Shown here: piece by piece, positions 1 through 7,100 of the stretch
Layout: each line of letters starts with the position of its first letter
How positions within the stretch are numbered: the stretch's first letter is position 1
NCBI RefSeq assembly: GCF_902459735.1
Contig: NZ_CABPRV010000002.1
Coordinates: 124,001 to 188,000 of the forward strand
Reading direction: 5' to 3'
Length of the DNA stretch: 64,000 nt
Origin: Pandoraea capi
GTDB lineage: Bacteria > Pseudomonadota > Gammaproteobacteria > Burkholderiales > Burkholderiaceae
Position numbers and translations under genes: made by a program
Notes under the pieces: model-generated
Databases searched by the model: none
What the model saw: the letters and a program-made list of their open reading frames with translations, nothing else
What the model was told of the DNA's origin: nothing

Positions 1-1097
1 AGCGTCCGCACGTCAGGATCGGTCAGGAACCCGTGCAGGATCGTGGGCGCGACCAGATAGACCAGGATGACGAGCGTGCCGGTCAGTCCGAGATTGCACA
101 GCAGGCCGGTGCGTACGATGGCGCCGATGCGTTCGCTGCGTCCCGCGCCGATCGCGTGTGCGCAGAGGATCGATGCGGTGATGCCCAGCGTCATTACCGG
201 AAGCTGCAACCAGCTCATCACTTGCGTGACGGCCCCATACGCCGCCGTCGCATTCGCCCCGTGGCGATTGATCATGCTGAGCAGCGCCATTTCCGCCATG
301 GCCATCGTCAGCATCTGAATGGCGGTCGGGACACCGATGTGCAAGATGCCGCGAGCGAGCGCCGGATGCCATCGCAGGGCTTGCCAGAGCTCACGATTGG
401 GCGCGAGCGGATGGCCTTTGCGTCGCCAGTACATCCCCATCCAGATCAGGGCAACCGTGAACGCGAGCAGCGTCGAGGCCACGGCACTTCCCACGCCGAG
501 CGCCGGAAACGGCCCCCAGCCGAAAATGAACGCCGGTGTCAGAACCAGGGAGAGCAGCGTGGCGATGAGCAAGGCGAAGAGCGGCGAGAGGGCGTCGCCC
601 GTGCCACGGCTCATCGATGTCGTCAGCCACAGCAGGAACACGATGGGCATGCCGATGAGCATGCCGCGTGCGTATAACGTGGCGGCTTCGAACACGGGTT
701 CCGGGGTGCCGAACGCTTGCATGAGCGACGTGGCGAACATGCCGCCGAGCACGCTGATGACGACGCCCGCACCGAACATCATCACGAGCGCCGTGCCCGC
801 AATGTGGCGCACGCGGGGCAGATCCTTTGCCCCCCACGCCTGACCGATCATCACCGTCGCGCCGGCCGACAAGCCGATCACGATCGAGAGAAGAAAGAAG
901 AAGACGGGGAAGAACGCGGAGACGGCTGCGATGGCGTCGGTGCCGATCAGGTGCCCGAGGTAAATGCCGTCGACCGTGCCGGCGAGCGACTGAAGCGCGT
1001 TGGTCAGCATCATCGGCACGGCGATGAGCAACCAGGTTTTCCAGAGCGGCCTTGGCGGCTGTGGCGGTTGAGCGGGGACTGCGGTGGATGGCGTCAT
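1..1097 (-). CDS. MATE family efflux transporter (C-terminus cut by window edge)
   Basis: Multidrug and toxic compound extrusion transporter of the NorM/DinF type, an inner membrane antiporter that exports drugs or metabolites. Reading back from the ATG at 1097 gives a continuous frame of 365 codons to the window edge, beginning MTPSTAVPAQPPQPPRPLWK and followed by many hydrophobic segments. The family-typical start WLLIAVPMMLTNALQSLAGTVD is recognisable in the first 50 residues, and a second half-repeat begins near residue 245 (GILHIGVPTAIQMLTMAMAE). An AAGGA-type ribosome binding site lies just upstream. Family proteins have about 440-460 residues, so roughly 80-100 C-terminal residues are missing. 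The substrate cannot be told from sequence. Confidence 0.9.
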   Translation of the reverse strand, partial: MTPSTAVPAQPPQPPRPLWKTWLLIAVPMMLTNALQSLAGTVDGIYLGHLIGTDAIAAVSAFFPVFFFLLSIVIGLSAGATVMIGQAWGAKDLPRVRHIAGTALVMMFGAGVVISVLGGMFATSLMQAFGTPEPVFEAATLYARGMLIGMPIVFLLWLTTSMSRGTGDALSPLFALLIATLLSLVLTPAFIFGWGPFPALGVGSAVASTLLAFTVALIWMGMYWRRKGHPLAPNRELWQALRWHPALARGILHIGVPTAIQMLTMAMAEMALLSMINRHGANATAAYGAVTQVMSWLQLPVMTLGITASILCAHAIGAGRSERIGAIVRTGLLCNLGLTGTLVILVYLVAPTILHGFLTDPDVRT

Positions 1098-1236
1098 GAT
1101 TCCTTTTCCTTGGGGAACGCGGTGAATGAAAACGACAGGCAAAGCGGGGCCCATCCGGGACGGCGGTCCGCCCGGTGAGTCGTGAAATCAAAGGGTTAGC
1201 GGGGCTGGCGCAAGATCGTCAGGGCGTGAGTGTCCG

Positions 1237-1261
1237 AGCGCTTCAGGGGGCCTGAAGCGCT
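1237..1261. other. Perfect stem-loop between DUF2239 gene and MATE gene
   Basis: An 11-bp perfect inverted repeat (AGCGCTTCAGG and CCTGAAGCGCT) with a GGG loop. It lies downstream of the DUF2239 gene and upstream of the MATE gene, both on the minus strand. There is no T-tract on either side, so it is not a standard intrinsic terminator. It could pause transcription or act as a transcript end structure. Confidence 0.5.
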
Positions 1262-1342
1262 GCGGTCGACGAAGACGTTGCGTCGTCCTCGTCCCTTATG
1301 CCTGGGTGAACTTGCGCGCTGGTCGTGCGCGCCCGGTGTGGC

Positions 1343-1954
1343 TTAGGGCGTCGGGTCGGTCAGATCGCCCGTGGACGTGAGACGCATAAGGTGCGAACGC
1401 ACGTCTTCAGGCCATTCGGCGATGCGGGTCTCAAGCGCTCCGAAGTCGCTCGCAAAGAGGGCGCGAGACGCTTCTTCAAATTGCGGCAGATCGCCGGCGA
1501 TCGTCGACATGAAGCTGTACGCGCGCTCCTGGGCGCGGCGCAGCATGTCGCGCTCGGCGTTGGCGCGGCGCGCCTCGTCGATGAGTTTGCGCAAGGCGAC
1601 GGAGGCGCCGCCCCGTTGCTCGGCGAGCCAGTCCCAATGACGCGGGAGCAGGGTGACCTCGCGGGCGACGACTCCGAGCTTCGGACGGCCGCGGCCTTTG
1701 GGGGCGTCGTCGGATTCGGGCGCTGTGTCCGGGGTGACGGCCTCCGGGGCGGGATATCGCTTCCGGATGTCGGCGGCGGTACCCCGCACGTCGACGTCGC
1801 GTGTGTCGCCCGTCAGGTTGTCGAAGATGATGACGGACGCGTCAGGGTCGGCGAGCATCGCCTGCTGGAAAGCGATGGCGGCGTCGGCAAGCGAACCGGC
1901 GGCAATGCGGTGCTTGTCGCGAAAGACGGTGTAACCCAGCGAGGAATGTGTCAC
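1343..1954 (-). CDS. DUF2239 family protein, probable ribbon-helix-helix regulator
   Basis: A 203-residue protein matching the DUF2239 family. The N-terminal half (VFRDKHRIAAGSLADAAIAF, then IIFDNLTGDTRDVDVRG) is the typical domain of unknown function. The second half contains REVTLLPRHWDWLAEQ followed by GGASVALRKLIDEARR. That is a beta-strand plus two helices as in ribbon-helix-helix DNA-binding proteins, preceded by a basic AT-hook-like GRGRPKLG at about residues 98-105. Inference: it is a DNA-binding repressor. Its own promoter carries two CCCGGG-centred palindromes, which fits autoregulation. A CGGAG ribosome binding site precedes the ATG. The family's function is not established, and the neighbouring HipA is probably an independent unit. 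Confidence 0.85.
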   Translation of the reverse strand: MTHSSLGYTVFRDKHRIAAGSLADAAIAFQQAMLADPDASVIIFDNLTGDTRDVDVRGTAADIRKRYPAPEAVTPDTAPESDDAPKGRGRPKLGVVAREVTLLPRHWDWLAEQRGGASVALRKLIDEARRANAERDMLRRAQERAYSFMSTIAGDLPQFEEASRALFASDFGALETRIAEWPEDVRSHLMRLTSTGDLTDPTP

Positions 1955-1994
1955 GGCAGACTCCGGTAACGATGGTGTAGTGTCGATACCGGCG

Positions 1995-2014
1995 AATAAT
2001 ACCCGGGTGTTATT
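1995..2014. promoter_or_regulatory. Operator-like palindrome 1 (DUF2239 promoter)
   Basis: AATAATACCCGGGTGTTATT is a near-perfect 20-bp palindrome (9 of 10 base pairs match) centred between 2004 and 2005. It covers the -10 hexamer and part of the spacer of the predicted minus-strand promoter of the DUF2239 gene, which is where a repressor would bind. Confidence 0.6.
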
Positions 2015-2024
2015 TGAATTTCAA
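1996..2024 (-). promoter_or_regulatory. Sigma-70 type promoter of the DUF2239 gene
   Basis: On the minus strand TTGAAA (2024 to 2019) and TATTAT (2001 to 1996) are separated by exactly 17 bp. This is close to the consensus and lies 42 bp upstream of the DUF2239 start codon. Confidence 0.65.
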
Positions 2025-2042
2025 TATTATCCGGGTATTAAT
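2023..2042. promoter_or_regulatory. Operator-like palindrome 2 (DUF2239 promoter)
   Basis: AATATTATCCGGGTATTAAT is a second, weaker palindrome (7 of 10 pairs) with the same CCGGG core. It is centred 28 bp from the first and lies just upstream of the -35 hexamer. Two related sites flanking one promoter suggest cooperative binding. Confidence 0.5.
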
Positions 2043-2100
2043 TTTGATAGGTACGTCAATCAGGGCGGCGGTACCCATGGCGCATTCGGTTAGAGAGGGA

Positions 2101-3396
2101 TCAGGCCGTCAGCGCCACACCGCCGTTCAGGCGTTCGAGCACGGTCGCGCGCACGGCATTCGGCGCATCGTCGAGCAATGCGGGCCAGTTGGCCTGCGCA
2201 TCGCGCACCGTCTCGCGTGCGATGGTCATCAGTCGACCGACACGCAGCAGCCCCGCGCCCTTGAGCAGCGCTTCGAGCGCCGGCCAATCGAAGGCACGCA
2301 GCGTTTTGTCGATGGCGCGGTTCACACCGTAGTGCGATGGCGGCACGTCCTGGAAGAACGCAGCGACGCACACCGGATCGTAGACCGGTGCCAATTGCGG
2401 TGTCTGTGCATCGGGATAGATCAGCGCCCAGTTCTTGAGATGGGCGTCGGTGTTGCCGAGCAGGATGAACGCGATCAGGCGGCGCAGAAATTCGCGCACA
2501 TCGCGCACCGGCTGTCCCGACAGTTGATCGAGCACACGCAGCATGGTGGTGTAGTCGATATCGAGGCCACGTCCGTATTTGCTGCGTGGCGGGTATTGCA
2601 GCACCTGCGCGAATTCTTCCATATGGACGCGTCGCCCATCCGGCAGGCGGTCAAAACGCGGCACCGCGAGAATGTGCTCGAACGGCACCTGCTCCGGCAG
2701 ATCGGCATCGTGGCGAGAGATGATTTCGGCCTGCGCGCAATCGAGCCCCAACGCTCCGCACAGCCGGTAGCCCGTGAATTCGTTCTCGACGAGATCGGGG
2801 TGGCGCGTGGTCGGCAACTTGAGGATGACCGAGCCTGCCCGGCCCCGGCGCTTCACGATGTAGCGGCGCCCGTCGCGGATCGCGGAGAACTTCGTCACGA
2901 CACCGGGCAGCGACGCGGCATCTTCCACCGGCGTATCGACGAAGCCCGGTTCGACCATTTCGAGGCCCAGCGCCGTATGCCAGCGGTGCACGACATCGGG
3001 CACGCCTTCGCGCGCGGGCACGGGTTCGACTTCGAGTGCGCCCATCAGGTCGTGCCCGGCGGCGGCGAGCAGTTCGAATTCGTCGTCGGGACTGCAATGA
3101 CGTTCGGCCGCGAGACGTTCGCGATTGTGGCCTTCCGGCAGAAGGTTCTCGAAGTACACCGGCCAGCGGCCGTCGGTTCGAACGAGACGCACGTCCTGCG
3201 GCGACGCCAGAATTTCGCGCGTCGCCGTTTCGTTGGCGCCGCGATAGGCGAGCGAAAGCACAGGCCGCCGGGCGTCGGCGATGTAGTCCTCGTCGAACGA
3301 CATCCGGAGAATGTCGCCGTACTGCGAGAGATACCCGATGGGCCGGCGTGTCCCGTCAGGCTGATGCAGATACGCGCGTAAGTATTTGATATTCAT
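2101..3396 (-). CDS. hipA: HipA family serine/threonine kinase toxin
   Basis: Type II toxin of the HipBA system, a protein kinase; in E. coli HipA inactivates glutamyl-tRNA synthetase and induces persistence. The protein has 431 residues, normal for the family. Visible motifs are the N-terminal YFENLLPEG segment (about residues 80-88), the ATP-binding lysine in SVILKLPTT (about 190), the catalytic loop GNTDAHLKNW (about residues 314-323) and the following metal-binding APVYDP. All key residues of the kinase core are present, so the toxin looks intact. It follows the antitoxin gene by 69 bp in the usual antitoxin-first order. The target in this organism is unknown. Confidence 0.93.
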   Translation of the reverse strand: MNIKYLRAYLHQPDGTRRPIGYLSQYGDILRMSFDEDYIADARRPVLSLAYRGANETATREILASPQDVRLVRTDGRWPVYFENLLPEGHNRERLAAERHCSPDDEFELLAAAGHDLMGALEVEPVPAREGVPDVVHRWHTALGLEMVEPGFVDTPVEDAASLPGVVTKFSAIRDGRRYIVKRRGRAGSVILKLPTTRHPDLVENEFTGYRLCGALGLDCAQAEIISRHDADLPEQVPFEHILAVPRFDRLPDGRRVHMEEFAQVLQYPPRSKYGRGLDIDYTTMLRVLDQLSGQPVRDVREFLRRLIAFILLGNTDAHLKNWALIYPDAQTPQLAPVYDPVCVAAFFQDVPPSHYGVNRAIDKTLRAFDWPALEALLKGAGLLRVGRLMTIARETVRDAQANWPALLDDAPNAVRATVLERLNGGVALTA

Positions 3397-3465
3397 GGCG
3401 AGAGTCCCTGTCGGTCGGTGCGTTCGGTGGCGCTGCGCAAGTGGCGATGTGCCCTGGGCGCGGTG

Positions 3466-3762
3466 CTATCGACCGAGCGTTTCGACGATGGAAGGCGGGG
3501 CGGACACACCGCTCGGCTGCGCCAGGAACTTGCCGCCGGAGCGAAGGAAGGCTTCCACCTCCTGTTGCAGGCCGGCAGGCACGAGCATGGGTTCGAGGCC
3601 GAGGGCGCGAGCCATTTCGAGCAGTGTCGACAGACGCGGGTCGAGTGCGCCGGACTCCATTTTCTGCACGGTCATGCGAGACAGCCCGGCGCGATCAGCC
3701 AGCTCGGCCTGCGTCAGGCCGGCGTCTTTGCGTGCCGCAATCAGGGGTTCCATAAAGCTCAT
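3466..3762 (-). CDS. hipB: HipB-like XRE family antitoxin/transcriptional regulator
   Basis: A 98-residue helix-turn-helix protein. The XRE domain spans about residues 7-60 (ARKDAGLTQAELADRAGLSR and MTVQKMESGALDPRLSTLLE). It lies immediately upstream of hipA on the same strand, so it is the antitoxin that binds the toxin and represses the operon. The 38-residue tail after the HTH is probably the toxin contact region or a disordered degradation signal. The ribosome binding site is weak; ATG at 3753 is an alternative start. TTAGC-type inverted repeats upstream are candidate binding sites. Confidence 0.88.
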   Translation of the reverse strand: MSFMEPLIAARKDAGLTQAELADRAGLSRMTVQKMESGALDPRLSTLLEMARALGLEPMLVPAGLQQEVEAFLRSGGKFLAQPSGVSAPPSIVETLGR

Positions 3763-3796
3763 GATGATGCGCTTTTTGTGAGAAATGATGCTTTAT

Positions 3797-3847
3797 ATTA
3801 GCATTTTTCAGGCGCGGCATTATTGAAATGCTAATTTCAATTAGCTT
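3797..3847. promoter_or_regulatory. Three TTAGC/GCTAA boxes upstream of hipBA
   Basis: ATTAGCAT (3797-3804), ATGCTAAT (3828-3835) and ATTAGCTT (3840-3847) form perfect or near-perfect inverted repeats. The tightest is GCTAAT-N4-ATTAGC at 3830-3845. A TAATAT -10-like hexamer overlaps the first box on the minus strand. This arrangement is expected for HipB autoregulation, although the E. coli HipB site is different (TATCC-N8-GGATA). Confidence 0.5.
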
Positions 3848-3876
3848 TTATGGGAAAATGCCAATAAAAATAAACA

Positions 3877-4305
3877 TTAGTCGTCGCGGCTCGCGTGGAC
3901 TTTGCCGCGCGAGGCTTTGACACGTGAACGGACCTGCTTGGCGTCTTTGCGACGCACCTGACTGGCCAGCGTGGGACGCGTGGCCACGCGACGCCGCGGC
4001 GCGACGGCGGCGGCATCGACCAGCGCTTGCAGACGGGCAAGCGCGTCGGCGCGATTGAGTTCCTGCGAGCGATGCTGCTGCGCTTTGATGACGATCACGC
4101 CGTCCTGCGTGATGCGGTGATCGAGACGGGAAAGCAGACGTTTCTTGACCTCGTCGGGGAGCGACGAGCGCATCACGTCGAAGCGAAGGTGAATGGCGCT
4201 GGAGACCTTGTTGACATTCTGCCCGCCCGCGCCTTGTGCGCGCATGGCGGTCAGTTCGATCTCTTCGGGGGCAATGAGAATGCGACGGTTCATGGGCGCA
4301 AGCAT
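3877..4305 (-). CDS. arfB: Peptidyl-tRNA hydrolase ArfB (ribosome rescue)
   Basis: Alternative ribosome-rescue factor that releases nascent chains from ribosomes stalled without a stop codon. The catalytic GGQ motif is present in MRAQGAGGQNVNKVSSAIHL, followed by SRLDHRITQDGVIVIKAQ and the basic C-terminal tail (RPTLASQVRRKDAKQVRSR, then KASRGKVHASRDD) that enters the empty mRNA channel. With start MLAPMNRR it is 142 residues, close to E. coli ArfB (140). ATG at 4293 is an equally possible start; 4305 is preferred because GCGAGA lies at good spacing. An open frame extends further upstream to 4482 but that part does not resemble the family. Confidence 0.92.
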   Translation of the reverse strand: MLAPMNRRILIAPEEIELTAMRAQGAGGQNVNKVSSAIHLRFDVMRSSLPDEVKKRLLSRLDHRITQDGVIVIKAQQHRSQELNRADALARLQALVDAAAVAPRRRVATRPTLASQVRRKDAKQVRSRVKASRGKVHASRDD

Positions 4306-4418
4306 AACGTTCTCGCCATGTCGTCCACAAGCATGCGGGTGTGCCGGGGGAGGGATGGCGCCGGCTTGCGTCTCCGGCGCCGTAGAAGTCAGGAGCGATG
4401 GAGGATTGAGGTTGCGTC

Positions 4419-5144
4419 TCAATGAGGCGCCGGCACTACGACGAAATGGACGGTGGTGCCGGAGTACACCGGCTGATACCACGTCGAGCCGCAGCGCTGA
4501 TAGGCGACGTTATTGACCACGCTACCGACGCAACTGGGCGGTAGCGACGCCACGGTCGAGCCGATGATGGCGGCAGATACGCCAATCGTCACGGCTGCGG
4601 CGACCGGGTCATACCATCCTCCACCCCAGCCCCAATAAGGCGGTGGCAGTGGTGGAGGGGGCGGGGGAGGATGCGGCCCTGGCCCCGGCGGCGGTCCCGG
4701 TGGATGTGGCCCCGGTCCTGGCCCCGGTCCGGGAGGTGGTCCCGGCGGGGGATGGGGAGCCGGTCCGGGTCCCGGCCCGGGCGGTGGTACGGGTGGGTGC
4801 GGCCCGGGACCGGGATTCGGCGAAGGACTTGGTCCGGGCCCGGGGGGCGGGTGCGGACCCGGGCCGGGTTGTGGTCCCGGCCCTGGCGGCTGCCCACCGG
4901 CGTGGGATTGCCCGCCGCCATTTGGCGGGCCACCGGTATTGGCATGCGCCGGCATGCCGCCTCGTGTGGCGCCGCTCAGATTGCCCTGATGGGACGCGCC
5001 GCCCCCCTGAACGCTGCCGCCGTGGAAACCGCCGCCACCGCCGTGAAGGCTGGTGCGCGCACCGCCGCGAAAACCGAAGCCATGGCTGGCCGTCGACGTC
5101 AGCACAAGTACCGCAGCGGCGGCCAGACAGGTGGCACGTGCCAC
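4419..5144 (-). CDS. Exported glycine/proline-rich protein of unknown function
   Basis: After a signal peptide (ARATCLAAAAVLVLTSTASH) comes a Gly-rich region, then about 85 residues of Pro-Gly-rich low complexity (about 4640-4900). A hydrophobic stretch (DPVAAAVTIGVSAAIIGSTV) and a conserved-looking tail with paired cysteines (SCVGSVVNNVAYQRCGSTWY, then QPVYSGTTVHFVVVPAPH) follow. Similar tails occur in Burkholderiaceae exported hypothetical proteins. The start is uncertain. GTG at 5144 gives a short, well-formed signal peptide. ATG at 5222 gives a long atypical leader inside the upstream gene. Either start overlaps the DUF2092 gene in another frame, which suggests a deletion joined the two genes. 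Function unknown. Confidence 0.7.
   Translation of the reverse strand: MARATCLAAAAVLVLTSTASHGFGFRGGARTSLHGGGGGFHGGSVQGGGASHQGNLSGATRGGMPAHANTGGPPNGGGQSHAGGQPPGPGPQPGPGPHPPPGPGPSPSPNPGPGPHPPVPPPGPGPGPAPHPPPGPPPGPGPGPGPHPPGPPPGPGPHPPPPPPPLPPPYWGWGGGWYDPVAAAVTIGVSAAIIGSTVASLPPSCVGSVVNNVAYQRCGSTWYQPVYSGTTVHFVVVPAPH
4640..4900. repeat. Low-complexity GGNCCNGG-type repeat encoding Pro-Gly tracts
   Basis: Irregular short tandem units of the type GGTCCCGG/GGCCCGGG encode PGPG and HPPPGPG tracts inside the proline-rich gene. Such tracts readily change length by slippage and are prone to assembly error. Confidence 0.75.
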
Positions 5145-5818
5145 GGCAGCGGCCGCGAGCCGGCGCTGATCCACAATTCCCAATCGACATCGGGTTGCTG
5201 ATACGCGTAGTGGTTGCACCATTCGCCACCGACCCGGTCAAGCCCGATAAACAGTGCCGAGCGCAATTGCGCCGCATCGTCGGGATCCATTCCCCAATAG
5301 AAAAGATCCGCGAGCGGCATGCCGTCGTGGTACTTCTCATCGATATCGCGAATCAATGCATCGATGGTCGGTGGCGCGCCAACCTGACTGTAAAAACGTT
5401 TGCCTTGCGACTGCTCGTAAAGCGTGAAGGTTTTGCCGTCGTATACGAAGCCCCTATTGCGCGCCTGCCCGCTTACCACGGCACGCACTTTAGCGGGGCG
5501 TTGAACGGAAAGCGCAGTGTGATGCAGGAAACCGATGTTTTGACCGGTGCTCAACACGGCATCCGTCACAGTATCGGCATCGACATGAAAGCGTTTGAGC
5601 GACCGCAGATAACGACTCATTTTCGTGAGCGCATCGACCGCTCCTTGCTGCATTTCCGGCATCGCCTGAGCCAGTGTCGAACTGTCTGATCCGGGCGCCT
5701 GCGCCAGCACGGGCGCGGCCCCAAGCAGAGCCCCGGTCAGCAGGGTGACCACAACGGCAAGGGGGAGGTGCGGCCGGGAAGCCCGGCGGGAGTCGGGAAA
5801 GGCACTGTGTGACCTCAT
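5099..5818 (-). CDS. DUF2092 family exported protein, C-terminus apparently truncated
   Basis: Predicted periplasmic protein. The start MRSHSAFPDS gives an n-region and hydrophobic core (LPLAVVVTLLTGALLGAAP) ending VLAQA, a good Sec cleavage site; ATG at 5872 is an upstream alternative. The body matches DUF2092: ALTKMSRYLRSLKRFHVDAD, GRKTFTLYEQ-like FVYDGKTFTLYEQ, GMPLADLFYW, then DVDWELWISAGSRPLP. Family members continue for roughly 45-60 residues with a beta-rich end after this point. Here the frame instead runs into WHVPPVWPPLRYLC and stops, inside the signal-peptide region of the next gene. I infer a 3' deletion. Function of the family is unknown. Confidence 0.75.
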   Translation of the reverse strand: MRSHSAFPDSRRASRPHLPLAVVVTLLTGALLGAAPVLAQAPGSDSSTLAQAMPEMQQGAVDALTKMSRYLRSLKRFHVDADTVTDAVLSTGQNIGFLHHTALSVQRPAKVRAVVSGQARNRGFVYDGKTFTLYEQSQGKRFYSQVGAPPTIDALIRDIDEKYHDGMPLADLFYWGMDPDDAAQLRSALFIGLDRVGGEWCNHYAYQQPDVDWELWISAGSRPLPWHVPPVWPPLRYLC

Positions 5819-5872
5819 TCGAATGTTGAAATTGAACGGGACGACAACGACGTGCGGGCACGACACCGGCAA

Positions 5873-6341
5873 AGCAATGCCTGTGCGGCATTAGATGGAG
5901 GGCATTTAATCAGAATAGTAATTCGGATTGCAAACTGTCAAGCTTCGAAAAGATCATCCAAATGGATTAGGAATTGCTTGAAACTCGTAAGTATTTTTGT
6001 AACAAGGTGTATCTGGTTTTCCGTTCGCAGTGAATCTGTAGCAGCCGGAGTTGACGGGAAGTACTGATCTACATCAAATCGCGATACTTATTTTCCTCAT
6101 AAATCGGGAATATGGCGTTCATGTATGGAAAATTCCGAGTAGTTTAAATGACAAGAATAGATTGAGATATTTGGCATGCAATTCAGAACGAACTTGCAGC
6201 TTTGAATTATTTTGTTACTATCCGATGGAAACGTACGGGTTTCTACGCGGTCGGGAATTCCCGTCGTTTTAGTTCGGATAATTAACTAATTTGCGATCCC
6301 GGATATGGGAATCGCATTCTTCGATAACAAAAGGACTCACC
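5873..6341. other. AT-rich intergenic region between divergent exported-protein genes
   Basis: About 470 bp, clearly lower in GC than all surrounding DNA. Small open frames (for example 6051-6272) lack a ribosome binding site and codon bias, and I do not call them genes. Visible elements are a 12-bp palindrome CGGGAATTCCCG at 6252-6263 and an inverted repeat TTAGTT-N9-AACTAA at 6269-6289, 53 bp upstream of the next start codon. It must hold the promoters of both flanking genes, or be a remnant of transferred DNA. Confidence 0.6.
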
Positions 6342-6962
6342 ATGAAGCTCGCGAACGCCATGATGTTGGCTGGTCTGCTGTCGTTGGGAACGGTGGTTCA
6401 TGCGCAGGATACGGCACGTCCGGCGCCAATCGTTGCAGGTGGCGTTGTCGAATATCGCACGACCTTGCTCGGCGTCGACGTGAAGAATCGCAGTATCAAA
6501 GTTGCGGACGAACAGGGCAAACCGGTGACGTTTCTGGTTGGCCCGGCGGTGCAGAACTTCGAGCAACTGCGTAAGGGTGACAAGATCATCGTCGCGTACG
6601 AGCGTTCCGTCGCGATTTCCGTGGCACCGGGAGATGGCGTTCGCAGCCGTGTCGTGACCGAAGGCGCAAATCGCGCCGCACCGGGGGAGAAGCCTGCTGC
6701 CGACGCCGCACGCAATCTGAAGGTGGTGGCCACGGTGCAGCGCATCGATCGCAAGTCGAATGTCGTCACGCTGCGCGGCCCGCAGCGCACTGTCGACGTC
6801 AACGTCGAAGATCCGAAATTGCTGGAAGGCGTGAAGGTCGGCGACGCCGTCACGGTGAATTACACCGAAGCCGTTGCGATTGCCGTGACGCCCGATCCGT
6901 CGGCCAAGCGCACGTCGAAGCCGCGAGTCCCGCCGGTTCCGGCATCGGCACCGAAGCCCTGA
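6342..6962 (+). CDS. Exported protein with two copies of a beta-rich domain, function unknown
   Basis: Periplasmic protein of 206 residues. The start MKLANAMMLAGLLSLGTVVH is preceded by AAAAGGACTCACC, a good ribosome binding site, which argues against the earlier open frame start at 6291. Signal peptide cleavage is expected after VVHA. Two homologous halves follow: EYRTTLLGVDVKNRSIKVAD to KGDKIIVAYERSVAISV, and ATVQRIDRKSNVVTLRGPQR to VGDAVTVNYTEAVAIAV. The pattern is about 50-60 residues repeated with a basic, alanine-rich linker between. The tail is Pro-rich. The repeats look like small beta-barrels of the kind seen in metal-binding periplasmic proteins, but I cannot name the family. Confidence 0.8.
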   Translation: MKLANAMMLAGLLSLGTVVHAQDTARPAPIVAGGVVEYRTTLLGVDVKNRSIKVADEQGKPVTFLVGPAVQNFEQLRKGDKIIVAYERSVAISVAPGDGVRSRVVTEGANRAAPGEKPAADAARNLKVVATVQRIDRKSNVVTLRGPQRTVDVNVEDPKLLEGVKVGDAVTVNYTEAVAIAVTPDPSAKRTSKPRVPPVPASAPKP

Positions 6963-6970
6963 GTATTGTC

Positions 6971-7002
6971 TGACGGCTGCGGCGCGCTGCCCGCAGCCGT
7001 CA
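6971..7002. terminator. Stem-loop immediately after the 6342-6962 gene
   Basis: TGACGGCTGCGG and CCGCAGCCGTCA form a perfect 12-bp stem with an 8-nt loop, 9 bp after the stop codon. No U-tract follows, so termination would be weak or Rho-assisted; it may equally protect the transcript end. Confidence 0.5.
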
Positions 7003-7100
7003 TGACTGCATGACTGTCGTCAACGTGATGTTGTCGGTGCGCCACCCGGCGCATCGGCGCACAACGTCCCCCCTGATACGGCAAGCACCCGGAGATCGCC

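Noticed and set aside
1237-1261. Stem-loop as an intrinsic terminator
   Set aside because: No T-tract on either strand, so it is reported only as a structure.
2014-3381. 455-codon plus-strand frame opposite hipA
   Set aside because: Shadow of hipA, whose catalytic motifs are intact on the minus strand.
4640-4900. Possible CRISPR-like or tandem array from repeated GGTCCCGG units
   Set aside because: Units are short, irregular and lack spacers; they encode Pro-Gly tracts within a gene.
6051-6272. 73-codon ORF in the AT-rich island
   Set aside because: No ribosome binding site, composition like the surrounding noncoding DNA, no recognisable domain.
7000-7017. Tandem duplication CATGACTG CATGACTG
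   Set aside because: Only two 8-bp copies in a short intergenic gap; easily chance.
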